DNA of 64,000 nucleotides from Microcoleus vaginatus_C (GCA_040004035.1 JAMPLN010000012.1); one strand, 5' to 3'. Numbered from the stretch's first letter, positions 18,963 through 28,344 are shown. The notes: generated by a model not told the origin, from the sequence alone. Translations and numbers: made by a program.

Positions 18963-19463
18963 TTAGTTTCTGTCTAACAACAGCCGCCATTCTCTGACAG
19001 CAAAAGGAGGAACCAGCAATTGTGTCTCATTTTGATTTTTCACGGGCAAATTCAACAGCAAAGGTCGATTACTTTCCAATTGTGTAATTATTGATTTGAA
19101 ATCGTATTCTCCGACATTAATTGGCAAACCCGACTCGTTCCAAATATCATTAGCATTGCCAATTTCGCGCTTGCCCGCAACAACTTTCAGCGGAACCGGG
19201 TGCTGCAATTCTGTTTCGGGAAATCCTACTAATCTCAGATTTAAAGACTTTACTACTCCCGACTTAACTCGCTTGTACAAAACAACTTGCCATGCTTTAT
19301 CGTCTGTATCACGCAGGCTTTGTACGGATCGGAACATTACTGTTTCGGCAGTTTCTGGATATTTGTGAATCGACGCGACAGCCGGCGGGCTAACCGCTAA
19401 TATTAGATACAAGCACAAGCTAATAATAGTTAAAGTTCTACGCCAACAATAATATTTTTTCAA
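18963..19463 (-). CDS. DUF3122 domain exported protein
   Basis: A 166-residue protein with a signal peptide (basic start, then LTIISLCLYLILAVSPPAVA) and a DUF3122-like body (SVQSLRDTDDKAWQVVLYKR, LRLVGFPE, PFAVREW). DUF3122 proteins are small, mostly cyanobacterial and exported; their function is unknown. It is probably monocistronic. Confidence 0.75.
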   Translation of the reverse strand: MKKYYCWRRTLTIISLCLYLILAVSPPAVASIHKYPETAETVMFRSVQSLRDTDDKAWQVVLYKRVKSGVVKSLNLRLVGFPETELQHPVPLKVVAGKREIGNANDIWNESGLPINVGEYDFKSIITQLESNRPLLLNLPVKNQNETQLLVPPFAVREWRLLLDRN

Positions 19464-19692
19464 CTTCCAATACCTCCAATAATTTACAGTTTTTTCTCCA
19501 AAAGTATCAAAAAATAGGTCTGTCTTGAGATTATTAAGGGATGAATAATAAAAGACAAGAAGCAGGCAGGTTTTGTATAAAGATTATTCATCAATGACCA
19601 ACTTACGCGCTAAACCTGCCCCTACATTATACCTCAGCTTGGTTTCCTGAAGTTAGGCGCTAAACCTGGTCTTACAATGTACATAGTCTGGT

Positions 19693-20064
19693 TTATTTCC
19701 AATCGGTTTCTGCTTGGGATAGCACGTAAGCTGAAACATCGATAATTTGTTGTTCCGACAAACGATCTTTGTAAGCGGGCATAATACCTTTGCCGTTGGT
19801 TACTAAGTTGGAAATGCTGGCGATGGAATCCATGCCGTATTTTTTTAATGCTTTTTGTTTCAAGTTTTTGCCGCGCCTGATAATGTTGCTGCCGTTGATG
19901 TGACAGCCTGCACAGTTGGCACTGAAGACTTCGGCTGCGGTTGTGGGATTTGTAGCTGTATCTGCGAGGGCGATTTGGGAATTAGTGGCGATTTCTACAA
20001 ATGCCAGTGTCAGTATCAATAGAAAGGCGCTGAGGATTTTTTTTAAGTTCTTTAGCGAAATCAT
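19693..20064 (-). CDS. petJ: Cytochrome c6
   Basis: A 123-residue precursor. A signal peptide covers about 1-35 (LSAFLLILTLAFVEIATNSQ, then ALADT). The heme-binding CAGCH motif is at 51-55 and the axial Met is in KGIMPAYKDRLS at 95. The C-terminal QQIIDVSAYVLSQAE helix is typical. It is a lumenal electron carrier between cytochrome b6f and photosystem I or the terminal oxidase, an alternative to plastocyanin. The mature part is lysine-rich and so a basic variant. Confidence 0.93.
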   Translation of the reverse strand: MISLKNLKKILSAFLLILTLAFVEIATNSQIALADTATNPTTAAEVFSANCAGCHINGSNIIRRGKNLKQKALKKYGMDSIASISNLVTNGKGIMPAYKDRLSEQQIIDVSAYVLSQAETDWK

Positions 20065-20138
20065 CTATGTGCAATTTGAAAAAGAGTGCTGGATTTAAGG
20101 ATATCACTAAATACGCATTTTGGGGTTAACTAAGCGAT

Positions 20139-21626
20139 TTATTCTTCCCAATCGAATGTGCGGGAAACTGCTTTTTTCCAAAAGCGATATTTTTGTTCGC
20201 GAAGTGCGATCGGCATTTTCGGCTCCCAAGTACAATCCACCGCCCAATTGTCCCGCAATTCGGCTAGCTGACTCCAAAAACCCACCGCCAAACCGGCCGC
20301 ATAAGCCACACCGAGTGCAGTAGTTTCTGCTACCACAGGCCGCATCACAGGCACTCCCAAAACATCGCTCTGAAACTGCATCAGCGTGTGATTTCCCACC
20401 ATACCTCCGTCTACTTTTAAAGACAAAAGCTGCACAGCAGAATCCTGATTCATCGCCTCCAATACTTCTCGCGTTTGCCACGCTGTAGCTTCCAATACTG
20501 CGCGGGCAATGTGTGCCTTAGTCACGTAGCGAGTTAAACCTGCAATTACTCCCCGCGCGCTGTCTTTCCAATAGGGCGCGTAGAGTCCCGAAAATGCCGG
20601 GACAACGTAAACTCCACCGCTATCTTCGACTGTATTTGCTAATGTTTCTACTTCCGCAGATGTGTTGATGATGCCCAAATTGTCCCGCAGCCACTGCACT
20701 AAAGCTCCGGCGAGCGCAATACTGCCTTCCAAAGCATACACAGCGGGCGATTCCCCCATCTTGTAGGCGACTGTTGTCAGTAACCCGTTTTTTGAACGGA
20801 CGATCGTCTCACCGGTATTCAGGAGCATAAAACAGCCCGTACCGTAAGTATTTTTCGCCTCCCCCGGACTGAAACAAGTTTGCCCGACGAGAGCGGCCTG
20901 CTGATCGCCCAAAGCAGCAGCAATTGGAACACCTGCAAGCAATCCTTTTGCAGTTCCAAAAACTTGACTCGAAGGGCGAATTTCTGGCAGCATCTGGCGG
21001 GGAATTGCCATTATTTCCAAAGTTTCTGCATCCCAATCGAGGGTTTGCAAATCCATTAGCATCGTGCGGCTGGCGTTGGTAACATCAGTAATGTGCGCGC
21101 CGCCAGTCAGGTGCCAAATCAGAAAAGTATCGACATTGCCAAAAATCGCATCGCCTCGATTTGCCGCTTCGCGCAATCCTGGAATATTGTCCAGCATCCA
21201 CTTAATTTTCGGCCCGCTGAAATAAGTTGTCAGCGGCAAACCGCATCGTTTTTGAAATCGGTCTTTGCCCTCAACTTCAGCTAATTGATCGCAAATAAAG
21301 CGAGTGCGAGTATCTTGCCAAACAATCGCATTGCCGTAAGATTTGCCAGTTTTTCTGTCCCAAACAATTGTAGTTTCGCGCTGGTTTGTAATACCGAGTG
21401 CAGCAATATCTTTGGGGTCGATATTGCCGATGTCGAGGGCATTTTTAATCACGCTTTGGGTGCGCTGCCAAATTTCATCGGGATTGTGTTCCACCCATCC
21501 CGGTTGCGGATAGATTTGCTGGTGTTCTTGTTGGTTGCTGCAAATTCTCTGTCCCAGGCGATCGAATACGATAAATCTGGTGCTGGTGGTTCCTTGGTCG
21601 ATCGCTGCTACGTATTTTTTTGCCAA
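20139..21626 (-). CDS. glpK: Glycerol kinase
   Basis: A 495-residue FGGY-family kinase converting glycerol to glycerol 3-phosphate with ATP. The N-terminal phosphate loop AIDQGTTSTRFIVFD, the GWVEHNPDEIW glycerol-site region, GITNQRETTIVWD and the C-terminal KVDGGMVGN are all present and the length is standard. The start ATG is the first codon of the frame. It is divergent from the DUF99 gene across 98 bases. Confidence 0.96.
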   Translation of the reverse strand: MAKKYVAAIDQGTTSTRFIVFDRLGQRICSNQQEHQQIYPQPGWVEHNPDEIWQRTQSVIKNALDIGNIDPKDIAALGITNQRETTIVWDRKTGKSYGNAIVWQDTRTRFICDQLAEVEGKDRFQKRCGLPLTTYFSGPKIKWMLDNIPGLREAANRGDAIFGNVDTFLIWHLTGGAHITDVTNASRTMLMDLQTLDWDAETLEIMAIPRQMLPEIRPSSQVFGTAKGLLAGVPIAAALGDQQAALVGQTCFSPGEAKNTYGTGCFMLLNTGETIVRSKNGLLTTVAYKMGESPAVYALEGSIALAGALVQWLRDNLGIINTSAEVETLANTVEDSGGVYVVPAFSGLYAPYWKDSARGVIAGLTRYVTKAHIARAVLEATAWQTREVLEAMNQDSAVQLLSLKVDGGMVGNHTLMQFQSDVLGVPVMRPVVAETTALGVAYAAGLAVGFWSQLAELRDNWAVDCTWEPKMPIALREQKYRFWKKAVSRTFDWEE

Positions 21627-21724
21627 TTGTCTAAAACCTTTTTAGTAATGAGCTATTTAACGTATATGATACTATGTAAAACACAACCTAATCTCAAAAA
21701 CTTTAGCTTAGGGAACTCCACAAG

Positions 21725-22309
21725 TTGAAACTGGCAGATTTGCTGAGGCTCGATCGCACAATTAAGGTTATTGGCTTTGACGACGCTCCGTTTTCTCGTA
21801 CAAGCGGGAGCCTGGTGTCGATCGCGGGCATAGTCTGCGGGGGAACTCGATTTGAAGGAATGGTGTGGGGACAAGTCCTCCCAGACGGATTAGATGCCAC
21901 GGATGCTATTTCTGGGCTACTCCTCGGAGGCAAATTTCTGCCGCAATTGCATCTCGTTTTGCTAGACGGAATTGCTTTCGGCGGCTTCAATATTATTGAC
22001 CTTCCCGAGTTAGCATCGCGGCTGCAAATTCCTTGCGTTGCTGTCATGCGCCGCCAACCAGATTTAGATGCTGTTGAAAAAGCCCTCCGCCATTTACCCG
22101 ACTCGGAATACCGTTTAGAATTGTTGCGTCGGGCGGGGAAAATTCACGCTTTTGAACCTTTCTTTTTTCAAGTTTGCGGCGAACAACCGGAAGTAATAGC
22201 GAGGGTGCTCCAGCGTTTGACAGACACTGGTAAAGTTCCTGAAGCTTTGCGTTTGGCTCATTTGATTGGTGCGGCTGTAATTACTGGAGTTAGCGGTAGT
22301 TCTGCTTGA
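21725..22309 (+). CDS. DUF99 (endonuclease dU-like) family protein
   Basis: A 194-residue protein with DUF99 features: IKVIGFDDAPF at 13-23, VSIAGIVCGG, and LLDGIAFGGFNIIDL near 77-91. DUF99 proteins are structurally related to endonuclease V and some archaeal members cut deoxyuridine-containing DNA; the family is common in archaea and patchy in bacteria. The FDDA and LDGIAFGG acidic residues needed for metal binding are kept. Role here: DNA repair is plausible but not shown. Confidence 0.8.
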   Translation: MKLADLLRLDRTIKVIGFDDAPFSRTSGSLVSIAGIVCGGTRFEGMVWGQVLPDGLDATDAISGLLLGGKFLPQLHLVLLDGIAFGGFNIIDLPELASRLQIPCVAVMRRQPDLDAVEKALRHLPDSEYRLELLRRAGKIHAFEPFFFQVCGEQPEVIARVLQRLTDTGKVPEALRLAHLIGAAVITGVSGSSA

Positions 22310-22320
22310 ATTATTGTTAA

Positions 22321-22386
22321 GAACGGGCAAGATGCCCGTTCCACAAAGAGTAAATTTTCTGGTGGGGTGGGCATCCTGCCCGCCCA
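22321..22386. repeat. Dispersed repeat, copy 2, with palindrome
   Basis: GAACGGGCAAGATGCCCGTTC is a near-perfect palindrome, followed by CACAAAGAGTAAATTTTC and GGTGGGGTGGGCATCCTGCC. It matches copies at 18287 and 23729 and may terminate the DUF99 gene. Confidence 0.6.
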
Positions 22387-22435
22387 TGAAAGGTTTATTG
22401 ACAATGGTGCAATATCTCAGTTTGTACTCACTTAC

Positions 22436-23638
22436 TTACACAATTTCGCCGTCAATTTCACCGAACTCGATTTTAGTTCCCAACGCCAAAGCCAGGGTAC
22501 TTTCAGGTTCTACCATTTTTATATCGCCTTGAATGTCTGTAGCCCACCAAGCGCGATCGGACAAATTGGTCAATCCTAACGAAAGCTCGTTTCTCGATCG
22601 AGAAGTGACTATAGCTACAAGACCGTTAGATGCTGCGGCTGTTAAACTCGGTATGTCAGAGGTGAATAGTTGAGTTCCCGCACTCAGAGGAATAACTCGA
22701 CTGCCTAATTTCAGAGAAAATTGGCTGCTGGTAAAAGAATTTACTGCGGGCTGATTTGATATAAAGGTAGGCGGAATATTTGCCGGTGTTGGGGCTGGCA
22801 AGTCAGAGTTTCCTACTGTAATTGTACAGTTGCCGATTTTCTTTTGGTCGCCCGATCGCAAATAACTCACCGCCCCGCTATCAACATTCTCGCAAACAAT
22901 TTGACCTGCTTCCAATTGAAACCGCATAGCCAAGGGCGAAACATTAGGAATGCAGATAATAGACAAATTTTCATCACTGCCAAAAGTCACTGGTTCCGAA
23001 CCTAGAGTGAGAGTGCGATTTGCTCCGGTATCGTAACTAATTACCAGCCAAGCTTTGTTGAACAAAGTTTCAGCTACAACCAACATAATTCCAATCCAAA
23101 AACCGATCGCAGCACAGCCAGCTAAACGGCCGGCCGTACCGGATAAATTGTAAGCAAACAGAATAAACAAACAGCCGCCCAAAACTCCTCCAACACCGCC
23201 GCCTCCCGTGCCGCGAAGCGCTCCCAAATTAGGAATCCGCTGTGCCAGTCCAAGTCCTAACAAACTGCCAGCTATTCCCCAGCAAATTACTCGCAATAAT
23301 TCGTTGTTTCCGTCGCCAATTCCGCTATAAATACCTTCGGCGATCGCCCCAGAAATGGCTCCTGCTATTAAACCAAACAATCCGCCATTTTTTAAAGCCT
23401 GTTTAATTTGAGGCTTGCCTTTGATATAGTAATAATAGCCGAACATAATAGCAGTAGCAATACCACCGCCTACCAATCCAAACCACCGAGCAGTGGACAA
23501 TACACTGTCAAAAACAGATGTCGAACCAGTGAGTCCCTGCATGAAAGGTTCGGTGATTAGATTGCCGACAAAACCGCCGACTGCACCGCTAATGCCAAAC
23601 TGTAAAGCTTTTTTAAGGGCTGATAGATTTCTTTTCAC
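22436..23638 (-). CDS. Membrane protein with FHA-like C-terminal domain
   Basis: A 400-residue protein of unknown function. Residues 10-190 contain about five Gly-rich hydrophobic segments (for example GISGAVGGFVGNLI and GLIAGAISGAIAEGI), so it is an integral membrane protein. The following region (about 200-290) contains TLGSEPVTFGSDENLSI and KIGNCTITVGN, an arrangement like a forkhead-associated (FHA) fold, which binds phosphothreonine. The C-terminal 80 residues (LTAAASNGLVAIVTSRSR onward) look like a second beta-rich module. It could link phospho-signalling to the membrane; this is inference. Confidence 0.65.
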   Translation of the reverse strand: MKRNLSALKKALQFGISGAVGGFVGNLITEPFMQGLTGSTSVFDSVLSTARWFGLVGGGIATAIMFGYYYYIKGKPQIKQALKNGGLFGLIAGAISGAIAEGIYSGIGDGNNELLRVICWGIAGSLLGLGLAQRIPNLGALRGTGGGGVGGVLGGCLFILFAYNLSGTAGRLAGCAAIGFWIGIMLVVAETLFNKAWLVISYDTGANRTLTLGSEPVTFGSDENLSIICIPNVSPLAMRFQLEAGQIVCENVDSGAVSYLRSGDQKKIGNCTITVGNSDLPAPTPANIPPTFISNQPAVNSFTSSQFSLKLGSRVIPLSAGTQLFTSDIPSLTAAASNGLVAIVTSRSRNELSLGLTNLSDRAWWATDIQGDIKMVEPESTLALALGTKIEFGEIDGEIV

Positions 23639-23728
23639 GGCGCACCAGATTAAAAGTGAGAGTCAAATCTAGCTACAAGCTCGAAAGTTAGGATTTCCGA
23701 TGATCGGATATCTTGCACCCTTATCAAA

Positions 23729-23790
23729 AACAGGCTTTCCGGCCTGTTCCACAAACACAAAGAGTGAGTTTTCTTGCCGGGAGTAGGGGT
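23729..23790. repeat. Dispersed repeat, copy 3
   Basis: AACAGGCTTTCCGGCCTGTT is an inverted repeat, followed by CCACAAACACAAAGAGTGAG and TTTTCTTG. Same family as 18287 and 22321. It abuts foldback element copy B. Confidence 0.6.
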
Positions 23791-23802
23791 TGGGTAGGAA
23801 AC

Positions 23803-24004
23803 ATTGGTGTCAACTTAAGCTTTTAGTCCCCCAGTCCTCCCGTTCACCCGGCAGTCCGCCAGGGAATGAATTCCCTGTCTAATAGCGAAAGTCCTCTAGA
23901 AGAGGACTGAATCATTCATTAGTCTTCTTTTAGAGGACTTTCGCTTTGAGGCAGGGGTTTCAACCCCTGACGGACTATCGGTTTTACCTTAAGTTGACAC
24001 CAAT
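23803..24004. mobile_element. Foldback (MITE-like) element, copy B (best preserved)
   Basis: 202 bp bounded by perfect 17-bp inverted repeats: ATTGGTGTCAACTTAAG at the left and CTTAAGTTGACACCAAT at the right. Inside are AGTCCGCCAGGGAATGAATT, paired CGAAAGTCCTCT / AGAGGACTTTCG arms and AGGGGTTTCAACCCCT. No open frame. Same core as copies A and C. Confidence 0.85.
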
Positions 24005-24682
24005 GGGCAAGAGATCCCGCCCGTCCAAGACTTCAAGTTGAGAATGGTGCAAGATGTGAGACGATCGCACATCTCCTCCTCTGTCTCCCGCCTGTCTCCC
24101 TTCCCTCTCAGGGAAAAGTCTTTGATCCTCGCGCCGTCGCCCGCCACAATTCCCGATCAAGGCTCGATCGCCTGTAACCCTTGCTGCAAAATAATTATAG
24201 GAATTTTTTAACTGTGAAATTCTAACTGAGAACACCCTAGCGAGGGCCCAAATATGAAAAGGAATGTTACAAACTATTACAGTAACACTCAGAATGTGAA
24301 CATAATGCCTCAAAATACTTGCGAGAGGTAGTTGTGTCAGAGAAGCAATATCCTTACTAACTGCCCGACAGTCACTCGATCGCCACTAAGTGGCCTGCTG
24401 CAATCTTGATCGTAAATTAAAGATCGCATCAGTCATTTATGGTATTGTAAGCGACAGGCTTAGTGCGAGCACTCACAACCGCACCGGCGTGAAGAACCAG
24501 CGCCGTTAAGCGCCGAAGGCAGTCACCCGCCAACAACTTCAACAGTTGCTGAGTGTGGAAAGTCCAGCCTTCCCCGTCAAAGCTCCTGCCTGAGCAGGAA
24601 AGATACGGGACGCAAGCGCCCGCCTTCGCTAGCCCAGCGCAGAGCAGTTCATATAGCAAAATATCCAGCGGGTACACACAAG
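24005..24682 (+). promoter_or_regulatory. Non-coding upstream region and long structured leader of apcA
   Basis: No gene is visible in 678 bp. The last 230 bp before apcA are GC-rich and can form several hairpins: GTGCG...CGCAC, CGGCG...CGCCG, and a perfect TCCTGC-CTGA-GCAGGA near 24583-24598. Long apc leaders are known in other cyanobacteria. I cannot place the promoter with confidence. Confidence 0.45.
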
Positions 24683-25168
24683 ATGAGTATCGTCACCAAA
24701 TCAATCGTCAACGCAGACGCCGAAGCTCGCTACTTGAGCCCAGGTGAATTAGATCGGATCAAGAGCTTCGTCACCTCTGGTGAACGCCGCGTCCGCATCG
24801 CCCAAATTTTGAGCGAATCCCGCGAACGCATCGTCAAGCAAGCAGGCGACCAACTTTTCCAAAAGCGCCCTGATATTGTTTCTCCCGGCGGCAACGCTTA
24901 CGGCGAAGAAATGACCGCAACTTGCTTGCGCGACATGGACTACTACCTGCGTTTGATTACCTACGGAATCGTAGCTGGCGACATTACTCCGATCGAAGAA
25001 ATCGGTATTGTCGGCGTCCGCGAAATGTACAAATCTCTCGGCACCCCGATTGAAGCCGTCGCCGAAGGCGTTCGCGCTATGAAAAATGCAGCAAGTTCAC
25101 TGCTGTCTGGAGAAGACGCTTCCGAAGCTTCCTCTTACTTCGACTACGTTATCGGTGCGATGCAGTAA
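24683..25168 (+). CDS. apcA: Allophycocyanin alpha subunit
   Basis: A 161-residue phycobiliprotein of the phycobilisome core. The chromophore-binding cysteine is C81 in TATCLRDMDYYLR. The start MSIVTKSIVNADAEARYLSP and end SSYFDYVIGAMQ are typical. It pairs with ApcB into (alpha-beta) trimers that pass energy to the terminal emitters. It is the first gene of apcABC; apcE is not adjacent here. Confidence 0.98.
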   Translation: MSIVTKSIVNADAEARYLSPGELDRIKSFVTSGERRVRIAQILSESRERIVKQAGDQLFQKRPDIVSPGGNAYGEEMTATCLRDMDYYLRLITYGIVAGDITPIEEIGIVGVREMYKSLGTPIEAVAEGVRAMKNAASSLLSGEDASEASSYFDYVIGAMQ

Positions 25169-25344
25169 GGAATTTCGATTTTAGGTTTTCGATTTTAGAT
25201 TGAAAATTTGGGGGTTGCCGGCAACAAGTTAAAAGCTTTTGCAAATAACCAGCCACTTAAAAATCTTAAATCCCAAATCCCAAATTCCAAATTCTAGCTC
25301 CAAAATTGGACTGACTCAGCCACTTTCTAGGAAACAAGACAACC

Positions 25345-25830
25345 ATGCAAGACGCAATTACCGCCGTTATCAATTCCTCTGACGTTCAAGGTAAGTACCT
25401 GGACATCAGCGCTCTAGACAAGCTCAAGAACTACTTTGCTTCTGGTGAACTGCGCGTCCGCGCCGCTACAGCCATCAGCGCCAATGCAGCCACAATCGTC
25501 AAAGAAGCAGTTGCTAAGTCTCTGTTGTACTCTGACGTAACTCGTCCCGGCGGCAATATGTACACCACTCGTCGTTATGCAGCTTGCATCCGCGACTTGG
25601 ACTACTACCTCCGCTACGCCACCTACGCTATGTTGGCTGGCGACCCTTCCATCCTCGATGAGCGCGTGCTCAACGGTTTGAAAGAAACCTACAACTCCTT
25701 GGGCGTGCCCATCGGTTCTACCGTACAAGCAATCCAAGCAATGAAAGAAGTCACCGCCGGTTTGGTCGGTTCTGACGCTGGTAAAGAAATGGGCGTCTAT
25801 TTCGACTACATCTGCTCTGGCTTGAGCTAA
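25345..25830 (+). CDS. apcB: Allophycocyanin beta subunit
   Basis: A 161-residue subunit. The phycocyanobilin site is C81 in RYAACIRDLDYYLR, and N71 in RPGGNMY is the Asn that is usually methylated in beta subunits. It lies 176 bases after apcA; the spacer holds a run of AAATCCCA-type short repeats. Its partner is ApcA. Confidence 0.98.
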   Translation: MQDAITAVINSSDVQGKYLDISALDKLKNYFASGELRVRAATAISANAATIVKEAVAKSLLYSDVTRPGGNMYTTRRYAACIRDLDYYLRYATYAMLAGDPSILDERVLNGLKETYNSLGVPIGSTVQAIQAMKEVTAGLVGSDAGKEMGVYFDYICSGLS

Positions 25831-26088
25831 GACTCAGGAAGAAGGAAGAAGGAAGAAGGAAGAAAGAAGAAGAAATAACATTTATTTCTTGCCTCTTTTA
25901 ACTTTGGACTTGTTACCTTTGACTTTGAAAAGAGGTCAGGGAAGTTGAGAGTGATTGCTAGACCGTCAAAGGCTTGTCGAGAAAGCCCGACGAGTTTTAA
26001 CGAGCTAGTTTTGACTCCTAACTCCCTGCCTTCAATCTTTAAAAAATCCATCTAATAATCTGTAAACCTACTCAGGAGTTAGTTTCCC

Positions 26089-26292
26089 ATGAGAATGTTT
26101 AAGGTGACTGCTTGCGTCCCAAGTCAAACCCGCATCCGCACTCAGCGCGAATTGCAAAATACCTATTTTACTAAGCTCGTTCCTTACGACAACTGGTTCC
26201 GGGAACAGCAAAGAATTATGAAAATGGGCGGCAGAATTATTAAAGTGCAACTGGCTACCGGTAAGCCCGGAGCTAATACAGGTTTACTTTAA
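26089..26292 (+). CDS. apcC: Allophycocyanin core linker LC7.8
   Basis: A 67-residue basic linker (MRMFKVTACVPSQTRIRTQR...), the small core-capping linker of the phycobilisome. The family motif ELQNTYFTKLVPYDNWF is present. It is the last gene of the apcABC operon, 258 bases after apcB; the spacer has a GGAAGAA purine repeat. A terminator follows. Confidence 0.97.
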   Translation: MRMFKVTACVPSQTRIRTQRELQNTYFTKLVPYDNWFREQQRIMKMGGRIIKVQLATGKPGANTGLL

Positions 26293-26320
26293 GAGCCGAA
26301 GCTGGATTAGTAGAGGGGTA

Positions 26321-26346
26321 AGAGGTCGATCGCGACCTCTTTTTTT
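26321..26346 (+). terminator. Terminator of the apcABC operon
   Basis: A perfect 10-bp palindromic stem AGAGGTCGAT / ATCGACCTCT-type (AGAGGTCGATCGCGACCTCT) followed by TTTTTT, 28 bases after the apcC stop. Confidence 0.85.
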
Positions 26347-26410
26347 GTTGTTATAGTTATAGCAGAAGGAATAATGTCCAGCCTTGTTAATCTAATCATT
26401 GACAAATATT

Positions 26411-26833
26411 TCAATAAGCAGAAAGTATAACTGCGATTATCGCTAAGAAAACAGCAAGCATTTGTGGTAATGTAATAGCCTCTTTCAAGAATAAAGACGA
26501 TAATAATATAGTAATCAGCGGGTAGATAGACGTAACACTCACTACATTGGCAACTTCACCTTTGCCAAGGGCTATAAAAAATACTAATGATGCCACAGTG
26601 CCACAAACGCCAACTAACATGGCAAAAAAAATTCCCCTAACATCTCCCTCAAAACTAAAATTATTAGTTTGGATAATAATAAATAAAGTAGTTAAAATAG
26701 CGCCAATTGCTTCATAAACAAAAGCAGTTTTGTAGTCAATATATTTAGTCGCTAAATTGCCAAAAAATCCCCACAAACCATATAATAGCGAACAGATTAA
26801 TGCGTAAATTAACCAATCTGGTACTTTAGCCAT
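26411..26833 (-). CDS. EamA-family membrane transporter, single-domain
   Basis: A 140-residue integral membrane protein with about five hydrophobic helices. The N-terminal WLIYALICSLLYGLWGFFGN and C-terminal YPLITILLSSLFLKE with a GEVANVVSVTS stretch are the drug/metabolite transporter (EamA, PF00892) pattern. Usual members have two such repeats in about 300 residues; single-repeat forms are known and act as dimers. Substrate unknown. Confidence 0.8.
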   Translation of the reverse strand: MAKVPDWLIYALICSLLYGLWGFFGNLATKYIDYKTAFVYEAIGAILTTLFIIIQTNNFSFEGDVRGIFFAMLVGVCGTVASLVFFIALGKGEVANVVSVTSIYPLITILLSSLFLKEAITLPQMLAVFLAIIAVILSAY

Positions 26834-26869
26834 CTTTGTTAGAGTTTATTGAGATCATTCTAAAATCCT

Positions 26870-28090
26870 ATGGCTAACGACATTCGACGCTTGATTCCCT
26901 TTTTTGACCCGAGCGCGTCTCAATGGGCCGCTGAGGCTCGGTGGCTGAGGTGGCTGACTTTTCTGTGGCTGTTTGTAGGGCTGACAGCATTGTTTTCGGC
27001 TTCCTATCCCATTGCAAATTATGAATTTGGAGACGGGCTTTATTATTTTAAACGACAGCTAGTCGCAGTGGCGATCGGGCTGGCCGGCTTTAACTTGATA
27101 GTGTACTCCCCACTGCGCTACATCATGAAAACATCTCAGTTAGGCGTTTTATTGCTGCTGGGATTGCTCTGGTTGACCTTAGTTCCGGGAGTGGGAACCA
27201 CAATCAACGGGGCGACTCGCTGGATATCTCTGGGCCCGGTTCCGATTATTCAACCTTCTGAATTGATCAAGCCGTTTTTTGTTCTCCAAAGCGCCCGCAT
27301 TTTCGGCAACTGGTCCCGGCTGACGAATAAAGTTCGCTTAACTTGGCTGTTAATTTTCGGTGCAATGCTTTTGGGAATTTTGTTGCAGCCCAATTTAAGT
27401 ACCACAGCTTTGTGCGGGATGACTTTGTGGTTGGTGGCTTTGGCGGCGGGCTTGCCTTACTTGCAGTTGGGCGCAACGGCTATGGGGGGAATGCTTTTAG
27501 CCGTTTTAAGTATTAGTGTTAAGGAATATCAGCGCCGCCGGATTATGTCTTTTCTCAATCCTTGGGCTGATCCGATGCAAGACGGCTATCAGTTGATTCA
27601 AAGTCTCCTGGCTGTGGGTTCTGGGGGCATTTGGGGTGTGGGTTTGGGGATGTCGCAGCAAAAGTTATTTTATTTGCCGATTCAGTACAGCGATTTTATT
27701 TTTGCTGTGTTTGCTGAGGAGTTTGGTTTGGTGGGAGGTTTCTCACTGTTGCTGATGTTGGCGGCTTACTCTACTGTGGCTTTGAGGGTAGCGATGAAGG
27801 CTCGAAATAGTGAGAGTCAGTTGGTGGCGATTGGGGTGATGGTGGTGATGGTGGGACAGTCGCTGCTGAATATTGGGGTGGCGACGGGGGTTTTGCCGAC
27901 TACGGGTTTGCCGCTGCCGTTTTTTAGTTACGGGGGTTCTTCGATGTTGGCGAGTTTGTTGTTGTCGGGGTTGCTGATTCGGGTGGCTAGGGAGAGTTCT
28001 GAGGCTGATGTGGTTTCTTTAAACGGCCTCCGTGGAAAGCAGGGAAAGCCGAACTTGCGATCGAACAACGGCACTGCACAACCCGAATAA
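26870..28090 (+). CDS. ftsW: Peptidoglycan polymerase / lipid II flippase FtsW (SEDS family)
   Basis: A 406-residue polytopic SEDS protein with about ten transmembrane helices. The conserved GATRWISLGPVPIIQPSELIK region near 120-140, NPWADPMQDGYQLIQSL near 225-240, FAVFAEEFGLVGG near 275-290 and LPFFSYGGSSMLASL near 360 are the SEDS fingerprints. It makes septal peptidoglycan with a class B PBP; FtsW versus RodA cannot be fully settled from sequence alone, but cyanobacterial context favours FtsW. Confidence 0.9.
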   Translation: MANDIRRLIPFFDPSASQWAAEARWLRWLTFLWLFVGLTALFSASYPIANYEFGDGLYYFKRQLVAVAIGLAGFNLIVYSPLRYIMKTSQLGVLLLLGLLWLTLVPGVGTTINGATRWISLGPVPIIQPSELIKPFFVLQSARIFGNWSRLTNKVRLTWLLIFGAMLLGILLQPNLSTTALCGMTLWLVALAAGLPYLQLGATAMGGMLLAVLSISVKEYQRRRIMSFLNPWADPMQDGYQLIQSLLAVGSGGIWGVGLGMSQQKLFYLPIQYSDFIFAVFAEEFGLVGGFSLLLMLAAYSTVALRVAMKARNSESQLVAIGVMVVMVGQSLLNIGVATGVLPTTGLPLPFFSYGGSSMLASLLLSGLLIRVARESSEADVVSLNGLRGKQGKPNLRSNNGTAQPE

Positions 28091-28125
28091 TTTGTCAACT
28101 TATTTCCTACACTCGCGGATAACTA

Positions 28126-28191
28126 GAAACCGGGTTTTTTAACCACAATATTTGCTTAAAACCTTCAATAAGAGTCAAAAAACCCGGTTTC
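28126..28191 (+). terminator. Inverted repeat downstream of ftsW
   Basis: Arms GAAACCGGGTTTTTT and AAAAAACCCGGTTTC (15 bp, perfect) surround about 36 bases and end with CTTTAT. It probably terminates ftsW, and it also resembles a dispersed cyanobacterial palindrome. Confidence 0.6.
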
Positions 28192-28227
28192 TTTATGTTC
28201 TGCTGCGGTATCATTCCGAGCGATCGA

Positions 28228-28344
28228 CTATTTCCGCCCGTCACCTTTATTCGGCGGTTCTTCTTGTTGTTCTTGAGGTTTAGCTGTGATCTCAGTTAAT
28301 TCTTTTTTGTCTGGTTTTGGTGTTTCTGGAGTTGAGTTAGCCAT
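28228..28344 (-). CDS. Possible small charged protein (38 aa)
   Basis: An ATG-started 38-codon frame coding a hydrophilic, Pro/Glu/Lys-rich peptide (MANSTPETPKPDKKELTEIT then AKPQEQQEE...). Composition fits a small disordered protein and it fills an otherwise empty gap, but there is no clear ribosome-binding site and no family. Confidence 0.35.
   Translation of the reverse strand: MANSTPETPKPDKKELTEITAKPQEQQEEPPNKGDGRK

Noticed and set aside
23984..24313. 109-residue minus frame before apcA
   Set aside because: It overlaps foldback element copy B and lacks coding character.
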